DNA of 44,852 nt, from positions 1 through 44,852 of the forward strand of contig JANWUR010000030.1 of the NCBI GenBank assembly GCA_024958655.1. Reading direction: 5' to 3'. Source of the stretch: Cyanobium sp. FGCU6. GTDB taxonomy: Bacteria > Cyanobacteriota > Cyanobacteriia > PCC-6307 > Cyanobiaceae. Below the pieces are notes generated by a model. It worked only from the letters and a program-made list of their open reading frames with translations, was not told the DNA's origin and did no database searches. The position numbers and the translations under genes were made by a program. Shown here piece after piece: positions 7,853 through 17,256 of this stretch (positions within the stretch are counted from its first letter, which is position 1; every line of letters begins with the position of its first letter).

Positions 7853-10656
7853 AGTGCTTTCGTTATACGATAGGCTTTCATGACCTCATCCCCCAGGTGA
7901 TTAATCACCTTCACCGCAATCCGCCCCGTGGAAGGCTTGGCAAACGGAACGGAAACGTCGCTGTTGAGAGATTCCCAGGCCTCATGGTCGATCTCGGCCT
8001 TGAGGGAGGTCTTGAGGCTCTTGTATGGGTCGTTCTGACCAAGGAAATAGGCTTGGCGCACGAAGAAGCTCTCACCGTTGTAGTCGCTGTCAATGAACCA
8101 ACAGGCGATGTTGTCGGGCTCGTCGCTGCGGACTTCTCCGGTAGAAGGATCGAAGACGTCGACGCCGTTGATCTTCACCTGGATCTGATTGGGCTGTCCA
8201 TCAGGGCCAGTTGCATCGAGGATGTCGATGTCGGGTTCGCCGAAGATCACGAACAGATTGCCCTTGCCGCTGTTGGCCAGATCCTGCTGCATGTGCAGAT
8301 CGGCGTTCATGCGGGCCTTGAGCACGGGGATTGACCCGAGCTTGTCGAACTCGGTGGACTGGGCCTCGTAGTTGAAGGCGCAACTGATCAGGACGTTGAA
8401 GCCGGCATCCGCGCACTCGCGGGCAGCCTCCACCAGATCCACGCGGGTGACGGTGCCGAACTCGGGGCCGATGAAGATGCCAGTCGTCTTGAGGGTTCCA
8501 TCGGCATCGCGGTAGCTGCCCTTGCCTGCCAACAGAATGCCCGGCCAGCCATCGAGTGACTCGAAGCTGATGCGGTCTTGCTTGTGAGCCTGTTGCACGC
8601 CTGCCACGCGCAGAGTGTTGAGGATCATCTGGGCGAAGTCCGTAGCCCCCTCGGCGGTGGCTCCCTGCTTGAGGGGATCGGTGATGGTGTCGTCGTCGTT
8701 GACGATCATCGTGCGGTGGGGGCTGAGGCTCTCCACCGTGAACGGACCGGCGACTCGGACTTTCGATTTGTCCTCGTAGGGCTTGTCGTAGAGGTATTCG
8801 GAATCGGCCTTGGCGGCGATGGAGGTATCGATTTCCTTCTGACGGGCGATGCGGGCATCCCACCAGTTGGCATGAACGCTCTTGGCTTCGTCGGACCAGG
8901 TGGGCTGGGCTTCGCGGGGGATTTCCCATTCCTGCCAAGCCTGACCAAGTGACGTGTTCAGCTGTTCGCGCAGGGGCTCCAGGGTGGTTTGCCACTTCTC
9001 CCAGATCGTGTCAATCTCGGTGTTGTTCGCGATTGACTTGAGGGTGATGTGGGGAACTCGCTCGTAGACAAAGCCTTGGCGGATACTCAGTGTTGCAGTA
9101 TCTGTGATAGGGATTGAACGAGTCACTTCAGCTTCCTTTAGCTTGCCCTCGATGGAATCAGCCAATAAGTAATATGGATATCGTGCTCCCATGATGCGCG
9201 AGCGTGCCAATGCTAAGGCAACTCTAGACGTATCAATGGCGATCCAGCGGCGTCCCCAATGTTCCGAAGCCGCTGCGGTAGTTCCAGAACCACAAGTTGG
9301 GTCAAGCACCAAGTCACCAGGATCAGTAGTCATAAGAATGCAACGCTCAATTACTCTTGGAAGTGTCTGCACGACATAAGTCTTTTCATTGCCAAATCCG
9401 GATATGATAGTGTCAGACCAGGAGTTTGAGATAGGATACACGGGGAAATCCTTCATGAACCTGACGTATCTGAGCGTATTCCCCAATAGCCATAGCCTAT
9501 GTGCTTTCTTGAGTCGAAGCATGCCCGTCTCCCCAGTCTTCCAATATCCACGCCCAGGTCTAATTACTCTGTCATCAATCTGAACAGGAAAGTCACCCGG
9601 AGGCTTCTGGCTTCTCATGTCTCCGTGGCCGAATAAACCTAAGTGTTCAACGGCTCCGGAAAGCTCCTCTTGTGTTGCCTTCCTCCTTGAGCCATCCCCC
9701 GCCTGCACGAAGCCATATTGGCTCGCACCCTCAGCGCCAATGGTTTTGGCGTGAAAGAGTTGCCTGTACTTGGCAAACTGCTTATTCTTGGCATACCACA
9801 AAATGTAGTCGCCGACATGATTTAAAAAAAGTCCGGTGTCGCCAGATGTCTTTTGGAAGAATATCGTATTAAGACAGTTTGAGGGTGAATAGACTTCGTC
9901 CAACAACGCTTTGACTAAGTGAAAGTTTTCGTCGCTAATCTGCACGAATATTGATCCCGTCTCGGCCAGGAGATCGTGTGCAGAAACCAAGCGATCTCGA
10001 AGGTAAGTCAAATAACTGTGCACTCCATCGCGCCATGTGTCTCGAAAAGCTTTGACTTGCTCAGGCTCTCGCGTGATGTGATCGGGCCTCCCGTCTTTGA
10101 CATCGCGACTGGTTGTCGACCATTGAAAGTTACTATTAAACCGAATTCCATAAGGAGGATCAAAATAGATGCACTGCACCTTCCCTCGCAATCCCTCCCG
10201 CTCAGCCAGGCTCGCCATCACTTGTAGCGAGTCCCCAAGAATCATCCGATTCGTCCAGTTCTGATCGTGCTGGTAGAACTCCGTCTTTGCGCCCTCGCCT
10301 ACGTCGCCCTTGATGGTGTCAAACAGGCCCATCTGCTCAACAAAGCCCGACTGGCTACTGCTGCCTTCCTTGCTGCGCCGCCTGAGATCATCAATAAGTA
10401 CCTTCGGGTGAATTTTCTCCTGGATATACAGCGGTGGCGCGTTCACCACCAGGGGTGATTCATCCAGCAGATCCTTGCCGCGCCAGATCAACTGGGGATC
10501 CAGATCGGGATTGCGGCGTTCATACTCCACCTGAATCGGTGTCTTCTCCTGGTTGCGCACCATCGTCTGGAACTCAGCCGGGGGGATGTTGCGTCGTGAG
10601 GCGTCGTCGTGCACGAAGCTCTCGATCTGTTTCTCGCTGGCGGGCTTCTTCGGCAT
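7849..10656 (-). CDS. Type III-like adenine-specific DNA methyltransferase (Mod)
   Basis: 935 residues. Motif IV DPPYG is at about residue 167 (IYFDPPYGIRFNSNFQWS) and precedes the AdoMet motif LDPTCGSGTT at about 451, the beta-class order of type III Mod and related N6-adenine methyltransferases. The large C-terminal part (about 500-935) has no motif I recognise beyond FIDSDYNGESFFVRQAYF and may hold target recognition or Res-binding functions. It follows the restriction gene with a 1-nt gap and overlaps the next gene by ATGA, so it is mid-operon. Expected role: methylate host sites so the partner nuclease spares them. Length is greater than a classic type III Mod (about 650), which fits the larger Mod partner of this Res type. 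Confidence 0.9.
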   Translation of the reverse strand: MPKKPASEKQIESFVHDDASRRNIPPAEFQTMVRNQEKTPIQVEYERRNPDLDPQLIWRGKDLLDESPLVVNAPPLYIQEKIHPKVLIDDLRRRSKEGSSSQSGFVEQMGLFDTIKGDVGEGAKTEFYQHDQNWTNRMILGDSLQVMASLAEREGLRGKVQCIYFDPPYGIRFNSNFQWSTTSRDVKDGRPDHITREPEQVKAFRDTWRDGVHSYLTYLRDRLVSAHDLLAETGSIFVQISDENFHLVKALLDEVYSPSNCLNTIFFQKTSGDTGLFLNHVGDYILWYAKNKQFAKYRQLFHAKTIGAEGASQYGFVQAGDGSRRKATQEELSGAVEHLGLFGHGDMRSQKPPGDFPVQIDDRVIRPGRGYWKTGETGMLRLKKAHRLWLLGNTLRYVRFMKDFPVYPISNSWSDTIISGFGNEKTYVVQTLPRVIERCILMTTDPGDLVLDPTCGSGTTAAASEHWGRRWIAIDTSRVALALARSRIMGARYPYYLLADSIEGKLKEAEVTRSIPITDTATLSIRQGFVYERVPHITLKSIANNTEIDTIWEKWQTTLEPLREQLNTSLGQAWQEWEIPREAQPTWSDEAKSVHANWWDARIARQKEIDTSIAAKADSEYLYDKPYEDKSKVRVAGPFTVESLSPHRTMIVNDDDTITDPLKQGATAEGATDFAQMILNTLRVAGVQQAHKQDRISFESLDGWPGILLAGKGSYRDADGTLKTTGIFIGPEFGTVTRVDLVEAARECADAGFNVLISCAFNYEAQSTEFDKLGSIPVLKARMNADLHMQQDLANSGKGNLFVIFGEPDIDILDATGPDGQPNQIQVKINGVDVFDPSTGEVRSDEPDNIACWFIDSDYNGESFFVRQAYFLGQNDPYKSLKTSLKAEIDHEAWESLNSDVSVPFAKPSTGRIAVKVINHLGDEVMKAYRITKAL

Positions 10657-10657
10657 G

Positions 10658-13600
10658 TCAGACCACCTCCACGGTCAACACCTGATCCAGCACCTGATTC
10701 ACCTCGTCGTCCACCGCTGAAGCGAAATCAGTCTCCATGGCATACACCTCCCGGAACTCCGCAAAGCCCCAGCGGCCGAAGCGGCCTGAGTTGTTGACGC
10801 CGGGCACCCAGAAGGCCTCCATCGTGGTTTTCTTCACCTTGGCATCTTCTCCCCGGTAACCCTTCACTTCACACACCAGGTTCAGCAGGTCGTCTTCCCC
10901 GCGGCCATCGTCCACCACGACGATGAAATCGGGGATGTACTTGCGGGCCACACCACCCATTTGATACGGCACCTCGAAGCCCAGTGTCTGGTTCTTCACC
11001 CAGCGGCGCACCCGCGGATGATGGTCGAGCACCCGGCAGAACTCCTGCTCCCAGGTGCTGTCGCAGATGGCCCAGTTCACGTGACACCTCCTGGAATCAG
11101 ATTCCCAGCGCAAGGTCTTAGAGGTGTTGAAGTTCACGTGCATCGTGCTGCCACTGGGGTTGTAGGGATCCAGGATCGCCAGGCGCCGCTGCTCCTGCCC
11201 AGCACTGACGACGATGGCCTGAATCATCCGCTCACAGGCCATGTCGGCCATTTCCCGGAACATCAGCAGACCATGGTTTGTTCCGCCTTTGCAGACCAGG
11301 CACTGCTCCATCCAGTCGCGCACCACCTTCTTCATCTGCAGGATGAGATGGGTTTTGGGTAGCTCATCGGCATCGCGGTATTTGGTGTAAACCAGATGCT
11401 TGGCCAGATGCAGGATCACGCTTGACTTCCTGAAATCTCCAGTTCGATCAACTGTGAGATTTACGCCCTCGCCAATGATTCCCTGGTTGTTGGTGACGGT
11501 GGCACCAACCAGTTCAGGAGTGAGAACCAAGATGTGGTCGTCGTTGAAGGTGGCCTTCACCTGATCATCAGGCAGCTCGGCCCGGTATCCGATCACATGA
11601 GGGAAGAGGATCTCCTGGGCATCGCGTGCTGGGCTGATCGCCTTCACCTGAATGGTTGGTGGCGGTGGCTTCGGAGGGCCAGGTACAGCCTGGGATGTGA
11701 AATCAAACGGTATGCCGAGGATGTCGGCATACTCCACGTCAAACCGACCCGACTCAGGATTGAGGGTGTAGTTCTGCCGGCGCAGGGCACGCCCCACCAC
11801 CTGTTCACACAACAGCTGGGTTCCGAAGGCACGCACGCCCAGCACATGAGTGACCGTATTGGCGTCCCAACCTTCGGTGAGCATCGCCACCGACACGACA
11901 CAGCGGATGTCGGCCCCGAGCTTGCCGGGCTTACCCACCGTGTTCATCACCTCCCTCAAGAGATCTGCATCGCTGAGCTTGGTGTCTGCACCACCAGCTC
12001 CCTCACGCTGGATGATCTCGCGGCGGAACTGTTCAATCTCAGGCCCAGCCATCTCCCGGAAGTTCGCATCGAGAGCTTCGCCGCTCTCCAGTTGCTCGCT
12101 GTCGATCAGCAAGGTGCGAGGGCGTGGAATGGCATTGCCGTTGTCGTCGTAGTTCCAGAACAATGGACAGAATCCCTTGCGGTACTGCTTGTCTCCTCTT
12201 TCATCTTCGATCTCATAGCCACTCACGTAGTCGTAGACGAGTTTAGATGTGGAGGTGTTGTTGCAGACGATGATGAAGCAGGGCGGCACATCGAATCCTG
12301 CTTTCTTCCACTCCTCAAAGGTCTCCTCATAATGCCCATACAGAGCTTCGATCGCCGTCTTCAGCTCCGTTGGCAAACTCTCGGGATCCTTGCTGCCCCC
12401 CTTGCCACGCCCTTTTTTGGGCATCTTGCTCTTGATGTTCTTCCACAGCTCCCGGTAGCGCGGCACATCCTGGGCAATGTTGTCGGCTACGGGTACCCGT
12501 GGCAGCTTGACGATGCCGCATTCGATCGCATCCATCAGCGAAAAGTCGCTGACGGTCCACGGGAACAGCGTGCCTTCCCTGTAGCCCGAGCTGGCCAGGA
12601 AAAACGGCGTTGCCGAAAGGTCGATCACCCGCTGCTGACCCTTGCCGATCTTGCGGCTGACTGCTTCCAGGCCTGAGATCCATAACCGTGCGGCTTCCCG
12701 GTGGCTCTTGGCTTCAGCTTTCTCTTCTGAACTGAGCTGAATCCGCTCGCGTTCCTCGTCGCTGAGTGGCTTTTCGCGGTAGCAGTGGTGGGCTTCATCG
12801 TTGATCACCAGCACCTGCTTCATCCCCATCAGCTCGCTCATCACGCGCTGCAGCATCTGGCCTTCGGTTTCCGAGGTGGCGATGCTTTGCTGGCGCCAGC
12901 CCTCCATGAACTGGCGCGTCCCCTTGGCCAGTTCCAGCAGTTCCCGCTTTCGGAAGGCGTGGTAGTTGGTGATCACAATCCGGGCCTTGCCCAGCTCCGG
13001 CACCAGGTCCTGTGGCACCAGCTCCATGCGCCTGAAATAGCTCTCGGTGTCGTTCGGCTGCAGCACCCGCAACCGATCGCGGATCGTCAGCCCCGGTGCC
13101 ACCACCAGGAAGCCCTTGGTGAAGCGGCTGCTGCCCGGATGGCGAGCTGCGTTGATGGTTTGCCAGGCGATCAGCATCGCCATCACCGTGGTCTTGCCAG
13201 CCCCCGTGGCCAGCTTCAAGGCCATCCGGAACAGATCTGGGTTGGCTTCGTCGTTGGCGCTCTCCAGCTTCTCAAGGATGTCCTTGCCGCGCTTGCCGAT
13301 TTCCGGTGCCACCTCCGTGAGCCAGATCGCGGTCTCGGCCGCTTCGATCTGGCAGTAGAAGGGCCGGATTCCCTGGAAGTCGTGGTGGCGCCAGTGCTTG
13401 AGCAGCCGGGCTGTCTCCGCCGACACCTTCCACTGGCTTTCGGGAGCCTGCCGCCACTCCTCCACCAGAGCCCGGATGGAGTTGATCTGCTGGGTGACCT
13501 CGTACTGCTGATCGTCTGTCGAGATGTTCTGGGCTTCGATCTCCAGGGAGCGCTGGTGGGCCTGCTCGCCCTTCCCGCCTCGCTTCTTGGGTTGAGGGAT

Positions 13601-13735
13601 CGGTGTGATCAGGCGCGACTCCCGCCGCGACTCGACAATCTCCTGCGTCGGGATGCCGTCCACCAACTCCCAGTGCCGGGTTGGGCACTCGTACGGGGAG
13701 TTGAGGATCGGGTCCTCGAAGAAGCGCTCGCTCAC
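10658..13735 (-). CDS. Type III-like restriction enzyme, helicase-nuclease subunit (Res)
   Basis: 1025 residues, similar in layout to the roughly 1000-residue 'BPTD_3080 family' restriction endonucleases. Walker A is LATGAGKTTVMAML at about 175, DEAH box VINDEAHHCY at about 311, motif III-like DLSATPF, and the helicase C-terminal half includes MLTEGWDANTVTHVLGVRAF and QVVGRALRR. A PD-(D/E)xK-type nuclease lies at the end: KYIPDFIVVVDD then LVCEVKGYRG (about 930-960). The start is GTG 13735, preceded by GGAGAG and overlapping the stop of a tiny upstream ORF (GTGA). Together with the following Mod gene it should translocate on and cut unmodified DNA. It reads as fully intact. Confidence 0.9.
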   Translation of the reverse strand: MSERFFEDPILNSPYECPTRHWELVDGIPTQEIVESRRESRLITPIPQPKKRGGKGEQAHQRSLEIEAQNISTDDQQYEVTQQINSIRALVEEWRQAPESQWKVSAETARLLKHWRHHDFQGIRPFYCQIEAAETAIWLTEVAPEIGKRGKDILEKLESANDEANPDLFRMALKLATGAGKTTVMAMLIAWQTINAARHPGSSRFTKGFLVVAPGLTIRDRLRVLQPNDTESYFRRMELVPQDLVPELGKARIVITNYHAFRKRELLELAKGTRQFMEGWRQQSIATSETEGQMLQRVMSELMGMKQVLVINDEAHHCYREKPLSDEERERIQLSSEEKAEAKSHREAARLWISGLEAVSRKIGKGQQRVIDLSATPFFLASSGYREGTLFPWTVSDFSLMDAIECGIVKLPRVPVADNIAQDVPRYRELWKNIKSKMPKKGRGKGGSKDPESLPTELKTAIEALYGHYEETFEEWKKAGFDVPPCFIIVCNNTSTSKLVYDYVSGYEIEDERGDKQYRKGFCPLFWNYDDNGNAIPRPRTLLIDSEQLESGEALDANFREMAGPEIEQFRREIIQREGAGGADTKLSDADLLREVMNTVGKPGKLGADIRCVVSVAMLTEGWDANTVTHVLGVRAFGTQLLCEQVVGRALRRQNYTLNPESGRFDVEYADILGIPFDFTSQAVPGPPKPPPPTIQVKAISPARDAQEILFPHVIGYRAELPDDQVKATFNDDHILVLTPELVGATVTNNQGIIGEGVNLTVDRTGDFRKSSVILHLAKHLVYTKYRDADELPKTHLILQMKKVVRDWMEQCLVCKGGTNHGLLMFREMADMACERMIQAIVVSAGQEQRRLAILDPYNPSGSTMHVNFNTSKTLRWESDSRRCHVNWAICDSTWEQEFCRVLDHHPRVRRWVKNQTLGFEVPYQMGGVARKYIPDFIVVVDDGRGEDDLLNLVCEVKGYRGEDAKVKKTTMEAFWVPGVNNSGRFGRWGFAEFREVYAMETDFASAVDDEVNQVLDQVLTVEVV

Positions 13736-13797
13736 CGCACTCTCTCCGGCTGGAGGGCTTCCCGGGCCTGGATCAGATCGGGGGTCATCGAAGCCAT
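13732..13797 (-). CDS. Possible 21-residue leader ORF before res
   Basis: Short ORF from ATG 13797 (MASMTPDLIQAREALQPERV) whose TGA overlaps the GTG start of the restriction gene. It could be a leader that couples translation, or the last codons of an upstream gene that has been lost. The frame stays open further upstream without any motif. Supported only by position and the overlap. Confidence 0.3.
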   Translation of the reverse strand: MASMTPDLIQAREALQPERVR

Positions 13798-13947
13798 GGA
13801 GTCAATGGTTGGTCCGCCTGCAGCGGCGGGACTGTCATGGGGGTGAGGGGACGCTGCGGCCAGTCTGCACCTAGCGGCAGCGATGCGGCGGCACACCAGA
13901 AGCCCTTGGAGCCGCAAGTCTTGGATCTATGCACGGGGCGCATACTT

Positions 13948-14799
13948 TCAGCCCTCCAGCTGTTGCGAGCCGCCGATCCGGCCCAGCTCCTGGGCGGTGT
14001 GGCGGAGCACCGGACTGTGGGGGCCAGGGGCCAAGGGCCCGTGGCCCAGGGGCCAGCGCTGCAGGGAGGCCCAGGTGTCGGCCTCCCGATCGGCCACCAC
14101 CAGAGCCAGGGGGCTGCCTGAATCCGGCTGATCCAGTGGTCTGGGGTCTGCAGGCTGTTGCCTCCGCTCCGCAGGGGGAGCCCCAACTCCCGCAGAAGCC
14201 GCCTCAGGCCGGGCGCCACACCGCGATCGGGCACCAGCACCTCCGCCACACGCCCGCCGGGGGTTCGCCCCTTTGGGGTCGGCCTGCCGGGGACAGCGCC
14301 CACCAGCACGGGCGCCCTGGGTCAGAACACCAGGGCCAGGGGCAGCTCCCCCAGGTGGAGCAGCTGCAGCTCCTGATCGTTCACCCCCTCCGCCTCCTCC
14401 AGCTCCAGGCCTGAGATCAGGGCGCCATCGAGCACACCCTGGCGCACCAGCTCCAGCCAGTTGGCCGCTGCCCGAAACCGCTGGGGGGTGGGCAGCAGCC
14501 AGGGACAACCCTCCAGCAGGGGGTGATGCAGCAGGTCGCTGCCCAGCCGGGCGACACCGGCGGCGAGGCGATGGGCGCGGCAACCCAGGCGCAGCAGCCG
14601 CATCGCGGCGGAGGTGCCGTAGCCGCAGCCCCAGAGCTGGCGGCGATCGCGCACCAGGCCGAAATCCTCCGAGAGGATTCGGTAACGGCGGTTGCCCTCC
14701 TGGCGTTGGCCAACCAGCAGGCTGGCTGAGCTGCAGCAGCCGGCTGGTCTGCACGGTGGTGCCGCAGAGCTCCAGCAGATCGAGCAGGCCCACGGGCAT
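13948..14799 (-). pseudogene. LysR-type regulator pseudogene, copy A
   Basis: Degenerate LysR-like regulator spread over three frames. The helix-turn-helix region starts LLDLLELCGTTVQTSRLLQL, is interrupted, then resumes as RDRRQLWGCGYGTSAAMRLL and GSDLLHHPLLEGCPWLL. Another frame continues with RVAEVLVPDRGVAPGLRRLL and SLQTPDHWISRIQ, and a further one with LALVVADREADTWASLQ up to QELGRIGGSQQLEG and the stop. An ATG at 14799 has a strong AGGAGG 8 nt upstream, but the first residues seen in copy B are absent. A central stretch absent from copy B (ANWLELVRQGVLDGALISGL) shows copy A is the longer. Several frameshifts rule out a working regulator. Confidence 0.7.
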
Positions 14800-14958
14800 C
14801 AGCGCACCTCCTGGAGGCTGGCAACCCAAACGGCGACAGCTTTCTTATGGCGCCAGGGGGTTCCGCTGGTCACGACAGGGTCCGGCGAGCTCCCTGGCGG
14901 TGGCAGGCTTCCAGGCTCAACCCACCTAGATTTAAGCCAGGCGTGTCTTCGGTTCGCC

Positions 14959-15165
14959 TTGACTTCCATCAGTCCATCCCTGCAACACCAGCTGGAGCAC
15001 CTGTCCCCTGACGAGCGCAGCCAGGTCGGCGCACTGCTGGCAGCCATGCAGGATTCGGTCTCTCGGGCTGCCTCTGCCCCTCGGCAGCCCGGCGGCCTGC
15101 TGGGAAAGATGCACACCCATGCAGACTTCGATGCCCCTCTGGCTGAGGGGTTTCTGATTCCTTGA
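14959..15165 (+). CDS. Small antitoxin of a PIN-toxin pair
   Basis: 68-residue product from TTG 14959 (TSISPSLQHQLEHLSPDERS) ending KMHTHADFDAPLAEGFLIP. The DFDAPL motif near the C-terminus is typical of DUF2281/Phd-like antitoxins found with PIN toxins, in which the tail occupies the toxin active site. The TGA at 15163-15165 overlaps the TTG start of the PIN gene. No ATG is available in frame near the conserved region, so the start remains uncertain. Confidence 0.7.
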   Translation: MTSISPSLQHQLEHLSPDERSQVGALLAAMQDSVSRAASAPRQPGGLLGKMHTHADFDAPLAEGFLIP

Positions 15166-15557
15166 GCGGTGCCGGCTTTCTTCTCGATACGAGTGTGCTG
15201 ATCTGGTGGTTGGCGGAACCCTCGCGCCTGGGAGCCGCAGCAACCAAATGCATCGCTGATCCTGGCAATCAGATCTGCTGCAGCGTGGTCAATCTCTGGG
15301 AGATCCAGATCAAGGTGAAACTGGGCAAGCTGGATCTTGAGCTTCCCCTGCCGGAGATTCATCGCTGGGTCGTCGATCAGGAAGGGTGGCTGCTGTTGCC
15401 GGTGCATTGGCCTCACATCAGGCGACTCGATCAACTGCCGGTGCCGCACAAAGACCCGTTTGATCGCCTGCTGATCGCCCAGGCTGTTGAGGAGAACCTC
15501 ACCTTGGTGAGCGTTGATCCCCTGATGCGCGACTACCCGGTGGCTGTGCTGGGTTGA
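15162..15557 (+). CDS. vapC: PIN-domain toxin, VapC family
   Basis: 131 residues, apparently intact. The PIN motifs are FLLDTSVLIWW (first Asp), NLWEIQIKVKLGKL (Glu), HKDPFDRLLIAQA (third acidic group) and LVSVDPLMRDYPV (last Asp). The start is TTG 15162, overlapping the antitoxin stop. The pattern matches the YjiL/type II VapC group with HKDPFDR. It lies between two decayed LysR copies and just downstream of the DrmD-like fragment on the other strand, as if inserted into already decaying DNA. Expected role: sequence-specific RNase released when the antitoxin is degraded. Confidence 0.88.
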   Translation: MSGAGFLLDTSVLIWWLAEPSRLGAAATKCIADPGNQICCSVVNLWEIQIKVKLGKLDLELPLPEIHRWVVDQEGWLLLPVHWPHIRRLDQLPVPHKDPFDRLLIAQAVEENLTLVSVDPLMRDYPVAVLG

Positions 15558-15579
15558 CCTCAATGGCCTCGCCATCAGC

Positions 15580-15870
15580 GCACCTCCTGGGGATCTGCCC
15601 CTGCGGCCACAGATAGATCGCCCCGGCCGGTTCCTCCCGGTTGGTCTGCAACGCAAAGGTGCGGCGGATGCGCTCCGGCTCGCGCTCCAGGTCGGTGTCA
15701 CACCGATCTGGCGCAGGTCTTCCTTGAGGCGCCGCACCATCACATCGTCCAGGTCCTGCTTGCGCACGGGCTCGCCGCCGCAGAAGCGGGTGGGATCGAG
15801 GATCTCCAGCAGGGCCGAGAAGCTGTTGCTGTGGCCGTTGTGGGGCGTGGCCGAGAGGAACAGCCTGCAT
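15580..15870 (-). pseudogene. drmD: Fragment resembling DISARM SNF2-like helicase DrmD
   Basis: One frame (about 15866-15700) reads RLFLSATPHNGHSNSFSALL then EILDPTRF and DDVMVRRLKEDLRQIG. This is the motif III segment (SATPHNG) and following helices typical of the SNF2-like DrmD helicase of class 1 DISARM. A frameshift near 15700 carries the reading into DLEREPERIRRTFALQTN in another frame. Only about 100 of the roughly 1000 residues remain, with neither Walker A nor the C-terminal helicase motifs, so it is non-functional. The other DISARM genes lie 11-24 kb away in this window. The assignment to DrmD rather than another SNF2 helicase rests on the ATPHNGH-to-VMVRRLKEDLR spacing and wording, and is likely but not certain. 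Confidence 0.65.
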
Positions 15871-15947
15871 CTTGAGAGAGCGAGGCGGCAGCACAACGGA
15901 AGCCCGGCAAGCTGCGAATTTTTGATCTATGCGCAGAGCGCGTAGAT

Positions 15948-16738
15948 TCAGCCCTCCAGCTGCTGCGCGCCGCCCATCCCGCCCAGTTCCCGGGCGGTAT
16001 GGCGCAGCAGCCGGTGCTCCTGCCAGTCGGCTGACAGCGCTAGCCACACCGGACTGTGGGGCCGGGAAGCCTGGTGCCTTGGCCCTGGGCCCCGTGGCCC
16101 AATGGCCAGCGCTGCAGGGAGGCCCAGGTGTCCGCCTCCCGATCGGCCACCACCAGAGCCAGGGGGCTGCCCTGGATCCGGCTGATCCAGTGGTCTGGGG
16201 TCTGCAGGCTGTTGCCCCCGCTGCGCAGGGGTAGCCCCAGCTCTCGCAGGAGCCGCCGCAGGCCCGGCGCCACACCGCGATCGGGCACCAGCACCTCTGC
16301 CACTCGACCGCCGGGGGCTGGCCTGCCGGAGACAGCGCCCACCAGCACGGGCGCCTTGGGGCAGAACGCCAGGGCCAGGGGCAGCCCGCCAGCAGGGGGT
16401 GATGCAGCAGGTCGCTGCCGATCCGGGCGACACCCGCAGTCAGACGATGGGCGCGGCAACCCAGCCGCAACAGCCGCATCGAGGCGGAGGTGCCGTAGCC
16501 GCAGCCCCAGGGCTGGCGGCGATCACGCACCAGGCCGAAATCCTCCGCCAGGCTCCGGTAACGGCGGCTGCCCTCCTGGCGTTGGCCAAACAGCCGGCTG
16601 GCTGAGTTGGAGCAGCCGGCTGGTCTGCACGGTGGTGCCGCAGAGCTCCAACAGATCGAGCAGCCGGATGTCGTGCAGCAGCTCCGGCAGGAGGGAGTGG
16701 GGGGCCTGGGCCAGCCACGGGGGGCGCAGGGAAGCCAT
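15948..16738 (-). pseudogene. LysR-type regulator pseudogene, copy B
   Basis: Homologue of copy A at 13.9-14.8 kb. It starts at ATG 16738 with MASLRPPWLAQAPHSLLPEL, then DIRLLDLLELCGTTVQTSRL (HTH). The frame shifts to RRYRSLAEDFGLVRDRRQPW and GSDLLHHPLLAGCPW, then to VAEVLVPDRGVAPGLRRLL and LALVVADREADTWASLQRW, and ends ADWQEHRLLRHTARELGGMG before a stop at 15948. The effector-domain middle that copy A keeps is deleted here. The similarity between the copies continues past the stop into the noncoding tail (GATCTATGC, then TTCAGCCCTCCAGCTG), so a whole segment was duplicated. Not functional. Confidence 0.7.
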
Positions 16739-17256
16739 GGGGCGGTAGCGCCCTCCAACGTCGTCGACGCTTCCCAATGGACTTAGTCGGACCCCTGAGC
16801 AACATGGCAGGGGGAGCCCTTGCACCGCAATCTTTGCTCCGCATCACAATGTCAATACAGTTAAAGCGGAGCCTTGGCACGCGACCAGGTGCTGCAGCTG
16901 CGGGCCTCAGCCGAGCAGCGCCAGCTGATTGATCAGCCCAGACCCAGCAACGGCTGCAAAAAGGTGAACGACCTGCACCCGCAGAACCTGACCTGCATCG
17001 CCAAGACACGCATCACCGCCACCACCCCGTCAGAGATCACCCCAGCCGAACTGCAGCAGCTGCGTCAGTTGGTGGTGTTGACCATCGGCGGGCTGAGCTG
17101 ACGCCACCTGCAGCCCTTCCGCCAACCTGAAGCACCTCTGCGCTGGCCCCAGCCGATGACGGTGAACCGGGAGGAGCTGAACAAGCTGGGCCTGCGGCAT
17201 CAGCGCCGGGGATGCCTGGCTGGTGTTCCTGCAGCTGGAACGGCGGCTGCCGCCCC
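16739..17256. pseudogene. Gene-poor stretch with a possible DUF1778/TacA-like remnant
   Basis: No intact gene. On the plus strand a frame from TTG 16874 to 17101 reads ARDQVLQLRASAEQRQLIDQ, like the N-terminal strand-helix of DUF1778 (TacA-type) antitoxins. The rest does not match and no GNAT toxin of the TacT type follows in that orientation. I treat it as a possible relic. The segment 17102-17256 shows nothing I can support. Confidence 0.3.
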
